Shown here piece after piece: positions 1 to 13,100 of a DNA stretch of 64,000 nucleotides. Positions within the stretch are counted from its first letter, which is position 1; each line of letters opens with the position of its first letter. The notes beneath the pieces are model-generated. The model saw nothing but the letters and a program-made list of their open reading frames with translations, was not told where the DNA came from and searched no databases. The translations under genes and the position numbers were made by a program. The stretch comes from an uncultured Eubacteriales bacterium (lineage in GTDB: Bacteria > Bacillota > Clostridia > Christensenellales > UBA1242), in NCBI GenBank assembly GCA_900551855.1, contig URXM01000002.1:124001-188000 (forward strand). The letters are read 5' to 3'.

Positions 1-198
1 CATTCTTTCGCCAGGGGTAATGAACACTTCCCCAGTGTTTGGTTCGATTTCTCCTGTCAATATCTTCAAAAAAGTAGATTTACCGGCACCGTTTGCGCCG
101 ATAATTCCGTAACAATTTCCTTTTGTAAACTTCAAATTTACATCTTTATATAATGTTCTTCCGCCAAATGCTAGCGAAACATTGATTGCTTGAATCAT
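1..198 (-). CDS. ABC-F family ATPase, N-terminal part (cut by window edge)
   Basis: Only the first 66 residues are present. They open with a beta-strand typical of ATP-binding cassettes and carry a Walker A motif GANGAGKS at residues 34-41, followed by the stretch KILTGEIEPNTGEV that is characteristic of ABC-F proteins. These are soluble tandem-cassette ATPases that act on the ribosome (Uup/EttA/YkpA type) and not transporters. No membrane segment is visible. The start is set by AAGGAG seven to eight bases upstream of ATG at 198. The stop of the upstream gene overlaps this ATG by one base (TAATG), so the two are translationally coupled. Which ABC-F subfamily this is cannot be told from the fragment. 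Confidence 0.85.
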   Translation of the reverse strand, partial: MIQAINVSLAFGGRTLYKDVNLKFTKGNCYGIIGANGAGKSTFLKILTGEIEPNTGEVFITPGERM

Positions 199-914
199 TA
201 TTTCTCCTTAACTACATTTTTTTCTTTTTTTGATTTATTATTGTTGTTTTTAAGTTTTTTCTCTATTTTTGAAACTTTTTCTTTGGTTTTTGTTGATGTT
301 TTCTTTTTGTTTATAGAAAGATTCTTTTGATTTTCTTTTATTTGCTCATTAACGATTTGAGAATTCATTTCTCTTTCAACTTTTTGTTTTTTCTCAATCA
401 ACTGCAATTTTTCAAGATAAGAGATTTCATATTTATCTTCCAAGTTGTTCAACAAAGATTTCAAATCTGTGTGCTCATCAAAAAGACCATCCAGCATTTT
501 TGATAAAATAGGATTTATTTGATAAATTTCTTGAAAGGCGTCTTTTTCATCGAATCTTTGATTTTTAAATTCGGATAAAATTGATTTTGTTATGTCAATT
601 CTGATATTGAAATAAACATTTAATTTTTCGGAAAATTCAGGAGAAAAATCAAAATTTGATATATTTTTTTTGATTTTTTTCATATTTTTTACTGAATTTT
701 TGAAATATTTTTTTATTTCGCTTTTATTTTCATAAATAAAATCAGGAAAGACTATTTTGGCTGACATTTGATTTAGATACAATCTTTCTTTCAAAAGTTC
801 TTTTGTCATAACAAAATTTCTTGGCAAAGGACTAAAGCCTGTCAGTTTGTAAACTTTCCCCAATCTAGGGTTTATCATGTTTAAAAAGTTATAAATTTCA
901 TAATTTGTATTCAT
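198..914 (-). CDS. Hypothetical lysine-rich protein upstream of ABC-F ATPase
   Basis: I do not recognise a family. The 238-residue product has an N-terminal mixed region, a helical middle and a long charged C-terminus, from about residue 165 on, that is almost entirely Lys, Glu, Asn and Thr. It is probably disordered or coiled-coil and possibly nucleic-acid binding. There is no signal peptide or membrane segment. A longer reading frame reaches a TTG at 965, but a perfect TTGACA/TATAAT promoter lies inside that extension, ending six bases before ATG 914. I therefore start at 914, probably on a leaderless mRNA. No Shine-Dalgarno is visible at either start. It overlaps the ABC-F gene by one base and is likely cotranscribed with it. 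Confidence 0.6.
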   Translation of the reverse strand: MNTNYEIYNFLNMINPRLGKVYKLTGFSPLPRNFVMTKELLKERLYLNQMSAKIVFPDFIYENKSEIKKYFKNSVKNMKKIKKNISNFDFSPEFSEKLNVYFNIRIDITKSILSEFKNQRFDEKDAFQEIYQINPILSKMLDGLFDEHTDLKSLLNNLEDKYEISYLEKLQLIEKKQKVEREMNSQIVNEQIKENQKNLSINKKKTSTKTKEKVSKIEKKLKNNNNKSKKEKNVVKEK

Positions 915-920
915 AAAATC

Positions 921-949
921 ATTATAAACGATAAACCGTTTTGTGTCAA
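921..949 (-). promoter_or_regulatory. Consensus sigma-A promoter, probably leaderless
   Basis: On the minus strand, TTGACA (944-949) and TATAAT (921-926) are separated by exactly 17 bases. The -10 box ends six bases before ATG 914, so transcription should begin at or within a base of the start codon. Confidence 0.75.
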
Positions 950-1041
950 CTTTAAACACAACCAAAATCTTTGCGAGGGGGATGTTTTTAGCAGTTATAT
1001 ATATTTATATATAAATTATTAGAAATTCCTTATTTTTTCAC

Positions 1042-1070
1042 TTGCTTAATGAAGATAAAAAATGTATAAT
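1042..1070 (+). promoter_or_regulatory. Promoter for the giant surface protein
   Basis: TTGCTT (1042-1047), a 17-base spacer and TATAAT (1065-1070). It leaves a leader of about 105 bases before ATG 1182. Confidence 0.65.
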
Positions 1071-1084
1071 TATTTTGTCGAAAA

Positions 1085-1147
1085 AGGCAAACAATATTTT
1101 AGAGATAATGTTCTTAATTGTTAAATTTGTGTTTGGACTGTTTGCCT
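1085..1147 (+). repeat. Inverted repeat in the 5' leader of the giant gene
   Basis: AGGCAAACA (1085-1093) and its exact complement TGTTTGCCT (1139-1147) bracket 45 bases. They would close the leader into one large stem-loop between the promoter and the ribosome site. There is no T-run after it, so it is not an ordinary terminator. A role in mRNA stability or translation is a guess. Confidence 0.45.
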
Positions 1148-1181
1148 AGACTTTATGTCAATTTTAGAAAATGGAGTTTGT

Positions 1182-4100
1182 ATGAAAAAGAGAGGAGTTC
1201 TCAGTCTTTGGAAAGTTATCATACTTGTTATAGTCGGAATTATTGGAGTCGCAGGAGTGTCTGTGCTTTCTCTTTATTTAATGGGAAAGTTTGATGAAAC
1301 TTTTGTTGAACCAGAAAATATTAGTTTTGTTAAACAGATTGATGAGGGATCTGGCTATTATAACGAAACATTGGGACAATATGAAGTTGCCTCCAATTTT
1401 GAAATGACTATTACCACAACAACAGAGAATGTAACTGAAAAGAAAATCACATTGTCTTTGGCTGGTGGTAGTGTTTTGAATGGTTATGTAAGTGATGGAA
1501 TTATTACTGTTCCTCAAGAAGTTGAAATAAACAAACCATTCACTGTTTCTTTAGATACAGAATACAACGCAGACTCTCACATAATGGAAGATTGGATTGT
1601 TGGCGGTAAATCTGTTTTGACTGCAAAATCTACCAACGTTTTGATTTCAGCTGAAACAACTACTATTTGTGTTGATGTCCCAGTACACAGCATTGATGTT
1701 CAAGTGTCAGGAACAGATCAAACTGGAGATGTTCAAGATGTTGTAATTGGAACTTCATTTAATTTGGATACAATTTTCTATCCAGAACAAAGCAAGTATC
1801 TCTTCTCTGATTCTACAAGAGAAAAAGAAATTTTTTATACTTTCACATCTTCTTATATTTCTTATGACTGGGAAAGTGAAACATTCTTTGCCAACCAAAG
1901 AAGTGGAAATAATACAGACTCAATAACTGTTTATACTTTTGCAAATTCATATTATCAAAAACAAGTGATGGACATGTATTCTTCTATTACTGATAGAGAA
2001 CTTTTGACCTCAAATGTTTTGAGATATTTTGAGCAACATTCAGAGACATGTTTGACAAAAACTGTCAACATTAAAGTCCTTGATATAGATGTTGAGAGTG
2101 TTGAAGTCGGAAATGAAGGGAATTCATTTAGTACATATCTTGATCAATACTTTACATTGACAACAGCATCATCAAACGGAAATGGAAAACTTGATTTATC
2201 AATCAAAGATAGTAGCGGAGCTTTGTTAAATTCTTTGTTTGGGAATGTTGGTATTAAAGTTCCTAAAAATGTTGACGGCTTGACAATATTGGGTGGAAAA
2301 GTTATGGAAGTTGTCACAACTGACGGAATGACAACAATCACTCAAAAAGACTTTGATAAAGATTTTGATTATGCTGGCGCCCCAGAAGGCACAGAATATT
2401 ATGTTTTGCCAGACAGCACTCCAAAAGATTTTGCAGATTATTATTGGAGATTTGCTTCTGCAAATGAAAATGAATACACTCTTTCTATAAACTTCTTCTT
2501 TGAAAATGAAGAAGGTAATTGGGAAAACTTCTTTGCATTTAGTGGTGACACAAATGTTGAAAAAACAGTCACACTTATTGCCGAAGAACACGATTATGAA
2601 GAAGAACCAGCTTGGCAGACAAATGACACAATTATGCTCACAATCAACTATGATGAAGAAGGAAATCCTATTACAAGCAACAAAGACTTGTCAAAAGAAT
2701 TGAATGCAATCAATGTTGACAACATCTATAAAACTATTAGATTCTTCTTGTTCATCGATGAAAATGAAGTTGGTTATGCTGAAAACTTGAATATGCAAGA
2801 AGCATTTAGTTGTGGAGAGGGTAAACTTTACACTCAAGATTATAAAGGACAATCTTTGGTAATTGCTGGTGCATCTGATTCAGCAAATGGTTATACATTA
2901 TATGAAATTGATGGTTCTGTTCTTACAGCATTGAAGAGTTTCTCTGGAAAAGTAAAAGTTATTGCTGCGTTAATTAAGACTGATGCAGAAAACAAACCAT
3001 ACCTTACAGAAGATGGAAAGTATTTGATTATTAAGACAAGCAGAGTAAAAGATGTTATGGTTGAAAGCACTCTTTCAATTGCAAACATGGTTCCTTCAAT
3101 ATCTTTTGTCACTGGGGTGACACCAAATGTTGACCACAATAATGACTATTACATCCCTGCAATCAACAGAAATGAAACAGCTTCTCAAAGAAACATGATC
3201 AATTTTGAACTTGTTTTAAACAACAGTGAAGATACAGAAACTGATTCTCAAAAAGTAATTTCTGCTTTTAATTCTGGAAATCTTAAGGTTGCTTGCTTGG
3301 ATATGAATGGACAAGTTATCAATGACTATGTCACATTGCAAGGCTTGGTTGAAAAATCAGTAGAAGAAAATACAATCACATTTGAAGGTTCGTTGGCAAT
3401 AGAAGAAGCATATTTCTCTGCTGGTAAAAATTCTTTGGATAAGGGTACATACATTCGCCTTCAATTGCAATACAATGATGGCAAAGAAACATATACAAAA
3501 AATGTGACAATCAAAGATGATACAAAAAATTATTTCTACATTTATTATCAACAACCTGTTTCTATGGAAGCAGAATTTGAAAATCAAACAGATTTAGACG
3601 GCGATAATGATGGAATAATTGATGACATTATTGTAAATATAACTGCTTCAAACGGAATAAGCATTACTTGGGGAAATAAAGAAATTGCGGGGACTTCAGA
3701 AGAAGTTTTGCAACAGTTGAATGACCTTCTTGTGTTTACTTTGACAGATCAATTTGGAAACACAATTGAAGACAGTTCTGCTATTTACAGCATAAGACTT
3801 GTAGAAACTCCAATTGAGGGAACAGAGGAAAACATTTTGAGTTTGGACAGCACTTTGTCAAAAATTCAAAACTTTGTTTCTACACAAGGACAAGAGAAGA
3901 CTACTACTCTTACTGCTTACATCGTAGATAAAGAAGACAACTATGTTTACGCTTTTGATGATGAAGGAAATGTTACTGGAAATCGTATGGCTTCTCAAAC
4001 TTTGACATTTAGAGTTCAAAGTGAAGGCGTAAAAGAAATCAAATACGATCCAACAGATACAGTTAATACAATTACAGAGGATCAATATGTATCAAGTTCA

Positions 4101-7100
4101 AGTTTAAGTCAAGTCACAATATCAAAATATGTGACAAGCAATCAAACTATTGATATGAACACATTGCTCAAGGTTTATACTTCTGGTGCGGATGGCGAAC
4201 TTGCAGAAGCTAAAAACATTGTGTTTAAATTGGATGATGGATTCATTTCTGGATTGAGTTCTACAAACAAAGTAGACATAATGAAAATGATAAAATTCAA
4301 TTCTTTGGCAAATGTAGAAGCGACCGAAAATGTTGATACAATTGAAAATTATAGAAACACAAATATTGGTACTATCAATATTATAAATCCATTTAAAGAA
4401 GATGCTCAAATAGTATTCTCTGTAAGAGATGAAAACGAATCTTTGTTTAGTATTACTTTAATCTTGGTTTTGAAAGCAGATATTTCAATCAGTCAGGGAT
4501 TTAATGCTTACTATGAAGAAAATTCGGATTATTTGGTTACAAACGGAAACGCAATCAGCGTCTTTGCGGGACAATCTTATGATATCTCTGAATACCTTAC
4601 TTTGACTTCTCATTTGGGAGCTTCTTATTCATGGGTTGCTTCACTTGGTGCTTTGTCATTGACTTCTGATCCAAGTGGCGTGTTCTATTCTGACAATGAA
4701 GATTGCTATCTTACTACAGTTAAAGAAAACGACATCATAAAACAAATCCTTTTGACTTTTGATGACCTTTACAAATTCCAGACCATCAATGTCACTTTGT
4801 ATTATGGAGTAAATTCATTCTATGCTTGCAGTATAACCATATCATTCTATGTAAATCCAAATATCATCGTAAGACAAATGACTACAGAACAATCTTCAAA
4901 TCCATATTTGGATTTAGAGGGGTTGAAATCTTCTACACTTGGAACATATTACAAACTTTATAAGGCTACTGACTATATTGAAAATGGTTATAGTTTTGAT
5001 GGAGTAGAAGAATTAAAATCAAACAACAACACAGGAAACATTGCTTTTGTTTACAGCAATAAATCAAGTGATAAATACATTTCTGTTGAAGCAAGTGATG
5101 ATGATGCAAATGTTTACAACTTCTATTATGTAAAAGACGCAATATTGCATTTGACATTAGGACAAAAAGTAGAACAACAATTTGAAATTTATGCAGAACT
5201 TAAAGGTTCTTCAACAAGACAAAAGATTGACGCTATCAAAATTGTTGACAACGGAACAGATAAAGAGATTGTCCTTTGTGAAAAGACAGACAGTTTGTAC
5301 ATTTCAATTGATATCGGATTTGGATCAAATGACAATGCAACTTTGGCTTCTGCAGTTTTGAGACAATCAAATGGAGGAGAAGTTAATGTAGTGACATACA
5401 ATGGCGAAATTTATTTGTTGTTGTTGTCAGGAAGTAAATATGAAACACAAAACAACTTCTCTATAAGTGTTGGCTCTGAAACAGGAGAACTTTATAGCAA
5501 TTCTAAATATGAACTTTCAACTTATGGTATTGGTGGATTTATAAGCTTGGAAGGAAATGGTTTTGATGCAGAACAAATCTTGTCCGATTCAAAAGCAAAT
5601 CCTATGACAATTATTGTTTCTTTGAAAGCAATAGTAAGCAAGATTGGAGACAAGTTTGTTTATTACAACAATGAAGAACTTCCAGAACAAGTAAGCAACA
5701 TGGAGTTTAATGTTTTTGGAGACAAAGATTTCAGTGTAATTATTGGAGATTATACTGGACTTGAAAGCGAAAATGTTTATCAATCATTACAAGCAGGAAA
5801 CACATATACTATTATTCATGACAGCAGCAAAGAAATAGATTCTACTGATGATGCATTTGGTTTCTATTATGACGGAGATGCTACAGAAATAAATACAGAT
5901 TCAGCATCATATGAACTTTCTATTGTTGAAGATGCAAATGGATACATCAATGGCTTGGCTACATTGAAAGTTGAAGAAGGCAATTTGTTTGCTACCCAAC
6001 TTGAAATCAATCATCTTGAAAGTGCTGTTGATAATGCATATATCGTTTTGAAACTTGAAATAAGTCAACATTCAGGCGGAATAAATTATGTTTGGTATTA
6101 TCGCATTAAAGTAGAACCAAGTTTTACTAAGGGTGCAGTAATATATCCATATAGTGATTTTGGTGAATATTTAGATACATATTCTAGATATTTTGATTCT
6201 CAAACATTGTCATATAAGATCAATCTTGAAGAACCTTTCACACCAAGCAATAGTAAATATTCTTCTGGAAAGCGTTTTGGCGACATAGCAGAATGGATTG
6301 ACTTGGAGACAGAGCCAACATTTGAAGCTAAGTATTCAATTAAAAATGTAAAAATTGGCGAATCAGAAATCTCTAATTATCAAAATTATTTCACATATAG
6401 TTTTGATGGTGGAAATTTTGAAATTAAGCTTGTTGATAATTCTGCAAAATTGACAGTTGTTATTGAAAAGAGTTTCTATGTAAACAACTTGGAAATGATT
6501 GGCGGAGAAATGCTTTATACTTTGTATTTCAATCAAGGACAAAATTATGTTCACACATTGAAACAAATCTCTGGAGATGAAGAACAAAAACTCAATGCAG
6601 TAAACAATAAATATGAAACAACTGTTTACGCAGGAAGTGATGAAGTTGTGTTTGTTCCAGATATTAAGATTTCAAGCAATGGAACAGAAAGCAAAGTTAA
6701 AGAATTTTCTGCATATATTTCTGGAGAAAATATTGTTGGTTCTTTGATGCTTAAGAGCTATATAAAGGCTGGCTCAAAGATTTATACAGATGATACTGCT
6801 ACAACAACAAAAACAACTTTGAAAGACGATTTGGTTGTTGGAGAGTGGAAAGACAGTGTTGAAGATTTTACTGCAAATGAACATGGAATTGTTTCATTGT
6901 CAGACACTGATGGAACTGTATATTATGTAGATAAAGCATCTATAAGTTGGGCGCATGCTTACCTTGATGGTGAAAAGCAGTTGCACATTAAACCACAAGA
7001 AACAGTAAGACAAGACAACAAATTTGAAATAGGATTCTATACTGACGAAAGAATTGTATTTACGATTGATTTGACTGTCACAAGTTATTTCAAATGGCAA

Positions 7101-10100
7101 ATAAATTCTGGCGTTGAATTTAAAGGCGGAGAAAGATATACAATCAGCAGTGGAGATAACAACATATTCTCAATGTTGACAATTGATGAAAATCTCTCTT
7201 CTTTGACAATTTCTGATTTCAATCTCGCATTGGAAAACGGTGATGAAGTTTATGATTACTTTAAGACTTCAGACACAGAAATTCAATTAGGAAAGACTTA
7301 TTACTTATATAGTGCCGAAAATGGAACATATTCAAAAGTTGAGACTCCAACAGTTGAAAACTTGGCAAATTATTATGAAGCTTTGTTGTTGAGTGATTTG
7401 GTTTATATAAACAACGATGAGGCAAATTATGCTGACAACACTGTAGAGTTTGCACATCTTTTGAAAGATGCGACATTTGTGTTTGAAGGTACTATTACAG
7501 ATTCTAATACAGACACAAGCAACAATACTTATACATTTACTTTTGAATTGAAGGTTAAAGCATCATTTGTGCTTGAACAAACAAGAAGAGTTGTTGACAC
7601 AACAGAACGCTATGGAAATGTAAACTTTGATGTCACAATGGAAAAATTGAGAAGTTCAATCAATGACCTTATGCCAATTTATGATGCACCAGATGGAAGC
7701 GATCCAACAAAATCTGCTTATAGTTATGTTGTAGATGGAGAATATCTTGATACAGTGACTATTACTCCAGAAAATGTTGCTTCTTCCTCATTGCAAGAGA
7801 AATCATATGTAGTGGCTTATACATTTAATGACAAACAAATCTTCTCATTTAATGTTTCATATAGATTTACTGTAAATAAAAATGTTGAAGTGACAGCAAA
7901 TTATCCAAGTCCAGACAACACAACCGTTTTAAATAAAGAATATATTGCTACAACACAAGGAACTGATGAAAAATTTGTTTCTGAAGTGTTCAATGGATTC
8001 TTTACTTCTGTTGCTCCATTTGGAAAAGAAAACAGAATTGTTGTTAAAAACATTGTCCCAGAAAGCGTTCAGAACGGAAACACTTTGGCAATGAAATGGA
8101 ATGTCAGCGTAGCATCAATCAATAATGCTATCGTTTACATTACAGGCGACACATCCAAATCTATTGATGCTTCATCAGATGATATGAAAATCGTAACTGA
8201 TGTTGACAACATCAATAATTTAAATGTTCAATTCTCTATTGTAAACTCTTCAAGCAATGCGACAGTTATGTTTGATGTCACAGTAAACAGCGTGACAACA
8301 ACATACACAGTTGAAATTGTTCCTGGAAGCAATATCAAAATCTCAACTAACACTCCAAATTATACAAACAACAGAGAAAATGTTTATGCTGAAGATTTGG
8401 CTGGCCAATCAAGTCAATATCTCTTCGAACAAAACAGAATTTTGAGTTATTCATTCAAGGCATCTGTTGTTGTTGGAACAAGTTATTATTTGAGATTTAC
8501 AAATTCAAAAAATGAAGTGCAAGTTGTTGCAATTACAGCAAACACATTAAACCAAATTGTAAATATTGATTTGGGCAAGAGTTATACAGGTTATAGTTAT
8601 GTAGGAACATTTACAAGCAAAGAAAGTGCAGAAAACAACTCAGCTTCTAGTCAAGTTCAAGATGATACAATTTATTTAAGTGTCCCAACTTTGACAAGCA
8701 GAATAGTTGCATATTATTATGACAACACACCAATCGTTTTGACTGACAACATTACTTTGCAACTTAAACAATATAGAAAGGCTACAACATTTGATGCAGG
8801 CACAGAATATTATGTTTTGCAAAATGGTGCGTACATTAAAGATGAAAATCCTACTGCAGACAAACTTTCTCAATATTATGTATTTGTTGACGATGTAAAC
8901 GCAGAAACATTTATCTTAACAAAAGATGATTATGGAACAACTACAAATATGCTTGTATCTTTGAAGATGAATTCAAAAGAAATTCAAACTTCAGGTGCTT
9001 ACAACTTGTATTTGGATATTGAATTTGATGTGACAGGAAACGCTGATAATTCTCAAAACTATACAACTGTTGAAGTAAATGCAGGAGTTGAAAGAAACTT
9101 GTTCTCTTATTCATCATTTGGCATTACAAATTCAAGAACAGGTCTTGCTTACGATGCCACTAGCATGTTCAATTCAATGGGAACATTCAATTTGGAAATC
9201 TATGGATTTGCTGATACAATTCATGTAGATAAAAATTCTTCTGATCCTCTTGCAAAAACAGCAGGAATAATTGATGAAAGCCTTAGAAGCACAATCGGAA
9301 AAGATTTAACAAAAGAAATTGTTTATGCAACAGGTTTAACTCCTAGAGCTGGTGATGGCATGATAATAAATGAAATCCCAAGTTCTGGAGACTTGAAAAA
9401 CAACTATATTGCCATTTCTGGTATTATCAACAATGGAAAAGTTGTAGATTTCAACATTTTTGCACAAGGTGCAAGCAACGACGGAAATTATGTAATGATG
9501 AGAATTACTTATTCCGTAGAAATCAACGGAGAAAACATAACTGAAGCACACAACTTGTTGTTTAAGGTTATGCCTAACTCTTCAATAAGATTTAAGAGTC
9601 AATATGAAGACGCTCAAAACTACATTTCAAGTTCTACTGAAATAGTAAATGGTCAAACCGTTGCTACAAACAGTATTGCTCCTTATGGTATATTGCTTAC
9701 AAATCAATCATCAAATCAAATTGAATTCAATTTGTGGGAAACTAGTGGTCTTACAAATGTTAATTCTTCAAGCATTATTGCAAATATGTATGGAGAATCA
9801 ACAAACTCTGCAAATGCATTCAAGTACACTTATGTTGATGAAGTAAAAGAGGGATATAACGATAAAACATCGTTGATTGAATCAACTTTTGGAAGTGGTT
9901 GGAGTTCTTCAGGAAAAACATACATCTATAATGAAAATTACAGTATTCCAACAAAAACTTCTTTGATGATTGAATTGGAGAAGATTAACCTTGGAAGCAG
10001 AAGTTTTATTTTCGAACTTCAAAACATATTTGGCTATAAAGCTTACTTCTATTTTACAATCACAGCAGAAGTAAACCCAACAATTTATTCAATGAGCAAT

Positions 10101-13100
10101 ACTTCGTTGAATGAGGGGTCAAGCATTGGAGTTGGACTTAGATTCCAGACGGTAACCCCATCTACAAGCAATGAAGGATATGTAATGTTTGAGTCTTTCA
10201 ACTATTCTAAAGATACAACAGAAAATGCAAACTTCATCAATGATATAAACATTCATTTAACCAACTATGCTGGAAATTATAGAATAAGCACTGCAAAACT
10301 TGAAGTGACTATAAAACACAACAATGGTGGAGAACAATTACCAGCAGGAACAATCATAACAAAGACATGGACACCTACTGTTGATGATTATGGAAACATT
10401 AAATTGTCTATCATTGAAGATGGCAATAAATGGTATAAAGAAGGAACCGAAGTTGTTGGCATTGAGGTTAATTCAACAATCATTGAAGACGCTTCATGTA
10501 TTTTGTCACTTAACATTTTAAGAGAAGAAATAGAAGAAGGCGAAGAAGAAAAACCAATAGGTTATTATGATGTGAAATATGGAAACAACGTATTGAAACA
10601 ATCTCACACTATTTCAAGTGGTTTTGCTTCACCAGATTTCTCTGAAGCAAATGTTGACACTCAAGTTAGTTTGTCTGGAATAAGTGCTTACGGATATTCA
10701 AATTCTTTAAGTGCTGTCAATGTTGATAGCGTTTCTACAACAACACAGAGTACAGTTTCTAAGACAGATGCTATTCAAGTTAAGAAAATAGAATTCTATC
10801 TTGGAGATACATGGCTTGGTGGAACTTACAGAACGGAAAGCGGAATTGTTTCAAAATCAAATATTTCAGGATATAATGATTCTAATGCCAAATCAGTTAA
10901 GTTGGTCACAAACGCAAATTATTCGTTTGTCACAGAAGTCACAGGAACAACAGGCACCGCAAATGGAACAGCAACAATCAGCAAGGGAGAAGTCTTTGAT
11001 GAAGGCAAAGAGTTTACTGTGCCTATCATCAATGGTTTCTATTATGGAACAGGAACTACATTGTCAAATGTAAAGATGAATATCACTCTTGTTGACACGG
11101 CAAGTTCAAGTGGAGAAGAATGCGTAATAAGTTCTTATGTGACATTAAATCGTGCAGCTTCAACAAATGGATTGTTTGATTCAACTATTTATGACACAAA
11201 ATCTCCAACGATCTACAAAATAAAATCAACTTACAATGATACTTTGGAAGTTGTATTGGATGCTGGTGAAAGTATAACTTTTGTTGTAAACGACAAAGAT
11301 ATTGACAGCGTTGACACTCAAAACAAAGTTATAACAGTTGGAGGAGAGACAAAGAATATAAACTTTGTCACATTGACAAACTCTAAAGAATACACTGTTA
11401 CCGAATATATTGGCATCTCTGCAAGCATAAGTGGACTTACAGAAAATCTTAAACAGGATTCTGCATTCTACATTTATGCTACAGAAATGGAAGGAACACC
11501 TGTTATAAACTACAATGCAACAACATTGGCATTTACAGAAGATAAAGATGAAGAAGACAACACTGTTGGTTATAAAACTAATGGCACAATCGGGGTGTAC
11601 GAGAATGGTTCTGGTGCTTTGGTTATGAACATTGAAAACGAAAATGAACTTAGTTTTTCAAATGTAAAAACTGAAACATTGTACTTCATTTATAGAGAAA
11701 ACGAACAAAATTATCAATATTCATGTACTTTCACAGTAAAACCTTATTATGAAAGTGCAGAAGCAACTCAAGGAAATTATTTCCAAGTAGATGATTATTA
11801 CAAAGTTTCTAATGCTACAACAGGCAACACATATTACATTATTCCTCGTGCAACATGGGGAGTTAACATCAAATTGAAAGGTTTTGACGACAACAATTTG
11901 GCAAACACTGCTTCTTATAGAATTTACTTTGATATAAATTCTACAGGCGGAACAGGATCTGCATTTATTGATGAAAATGGTATGATAACCACAACAGAAC
12001 AATTTGATATTGCTGCTCATTACTTGGTAGTAAATATCTATGCAAAATTCTCTGGCACAAATGGTGCGTTTGACGAAGATAGCACAAGAATTATGTTGGG
12101 ATCATACAGAATTTATCTTAAAACAAATGCAAATACAAGCACCGACAGCAAAGCTGAAGGTATTTATAAAGATGATAAAGGTAATATCATAATAATTCCT
12201 GAAGGCTATAAATTGGTGGAAGTTTATGAAGGCAGCAGTGCTTTAGGTACAGGACTGACATCAATAACAGAAGGTGAAGGCAGTGCAGTTTCATTTACTT
12301 ATGCTATAGAAGCTGGACAAACAATTGACTTCGCACAAGTTTATAGCGAAAGTTCTGACCAAAATTATGGATATAAATATAATACAACATATCACCTTGC
12401 TAAATATGATGACACTTATGTTTATTTCGACAATTTGGACAAATGGACATTTAGAAATGCAGGTAATTACACTATTACAATGGTTGTGACAGGAAGAAAT
12501 GAAATTTCAAAAGCAATAGATGCTAAGCTTTTAACAGCAAACATTATTGTTTATGAAACATCTACAAAAGAAGAACAACAATATTACGGAAGTTTGGGAA
12601 CAAATTTCTTTAATGAAGATATGTTTGATCAAGATTATGATTATTACGAAATCAATGAAAATGGCAGTGTAAGTAAAGTAGAAAGTTCTATTACATTTGA
12701 AAAAATTGGAATTTATACAAAAACTTATATTGCACAGTCAAAGACTGGCGGAGAAACAAAGATAGTCACAAAAACATTCTATGTTTACCAAAATTCTGGT
12801 TATATTCAAAAATATGTTGCTCTTCAACCTTTCACAACATTCCAACTTTCAAATTTGGTTGAAGGTTTAGCAGAGGGGCAGAGCGTAGAATTCTACAAAG
12901 AAGAAATGAACAGCATTTCAAGAATTGTTGCTGAAACATTCTCAAAAGCAATCAACTCTGAGTCAAATTCTACTTATATAGTTGTTGTTAAAAATTCTGA
13001 AGGAACAATAGTTTCAGTTGATTTATACAAAGTAAATTATAAATTTATTTCTGCAGATGTATCAGATGAAAGTTTGCTTGTCACAAGCACAACAAATTTG

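Noticed and set aside
965..965. TTG start for the first hypothetical protein
   Set aside because: A perfect promoter lies inside the extra codons, so the mRNA would start after them.
1278..12020. Many minus-strand frames opposite the giant surface gene
   Set aside because: No ribosome sites, odd compositions, and they lie wholly within a continuous 12-kb plus-strand frame.
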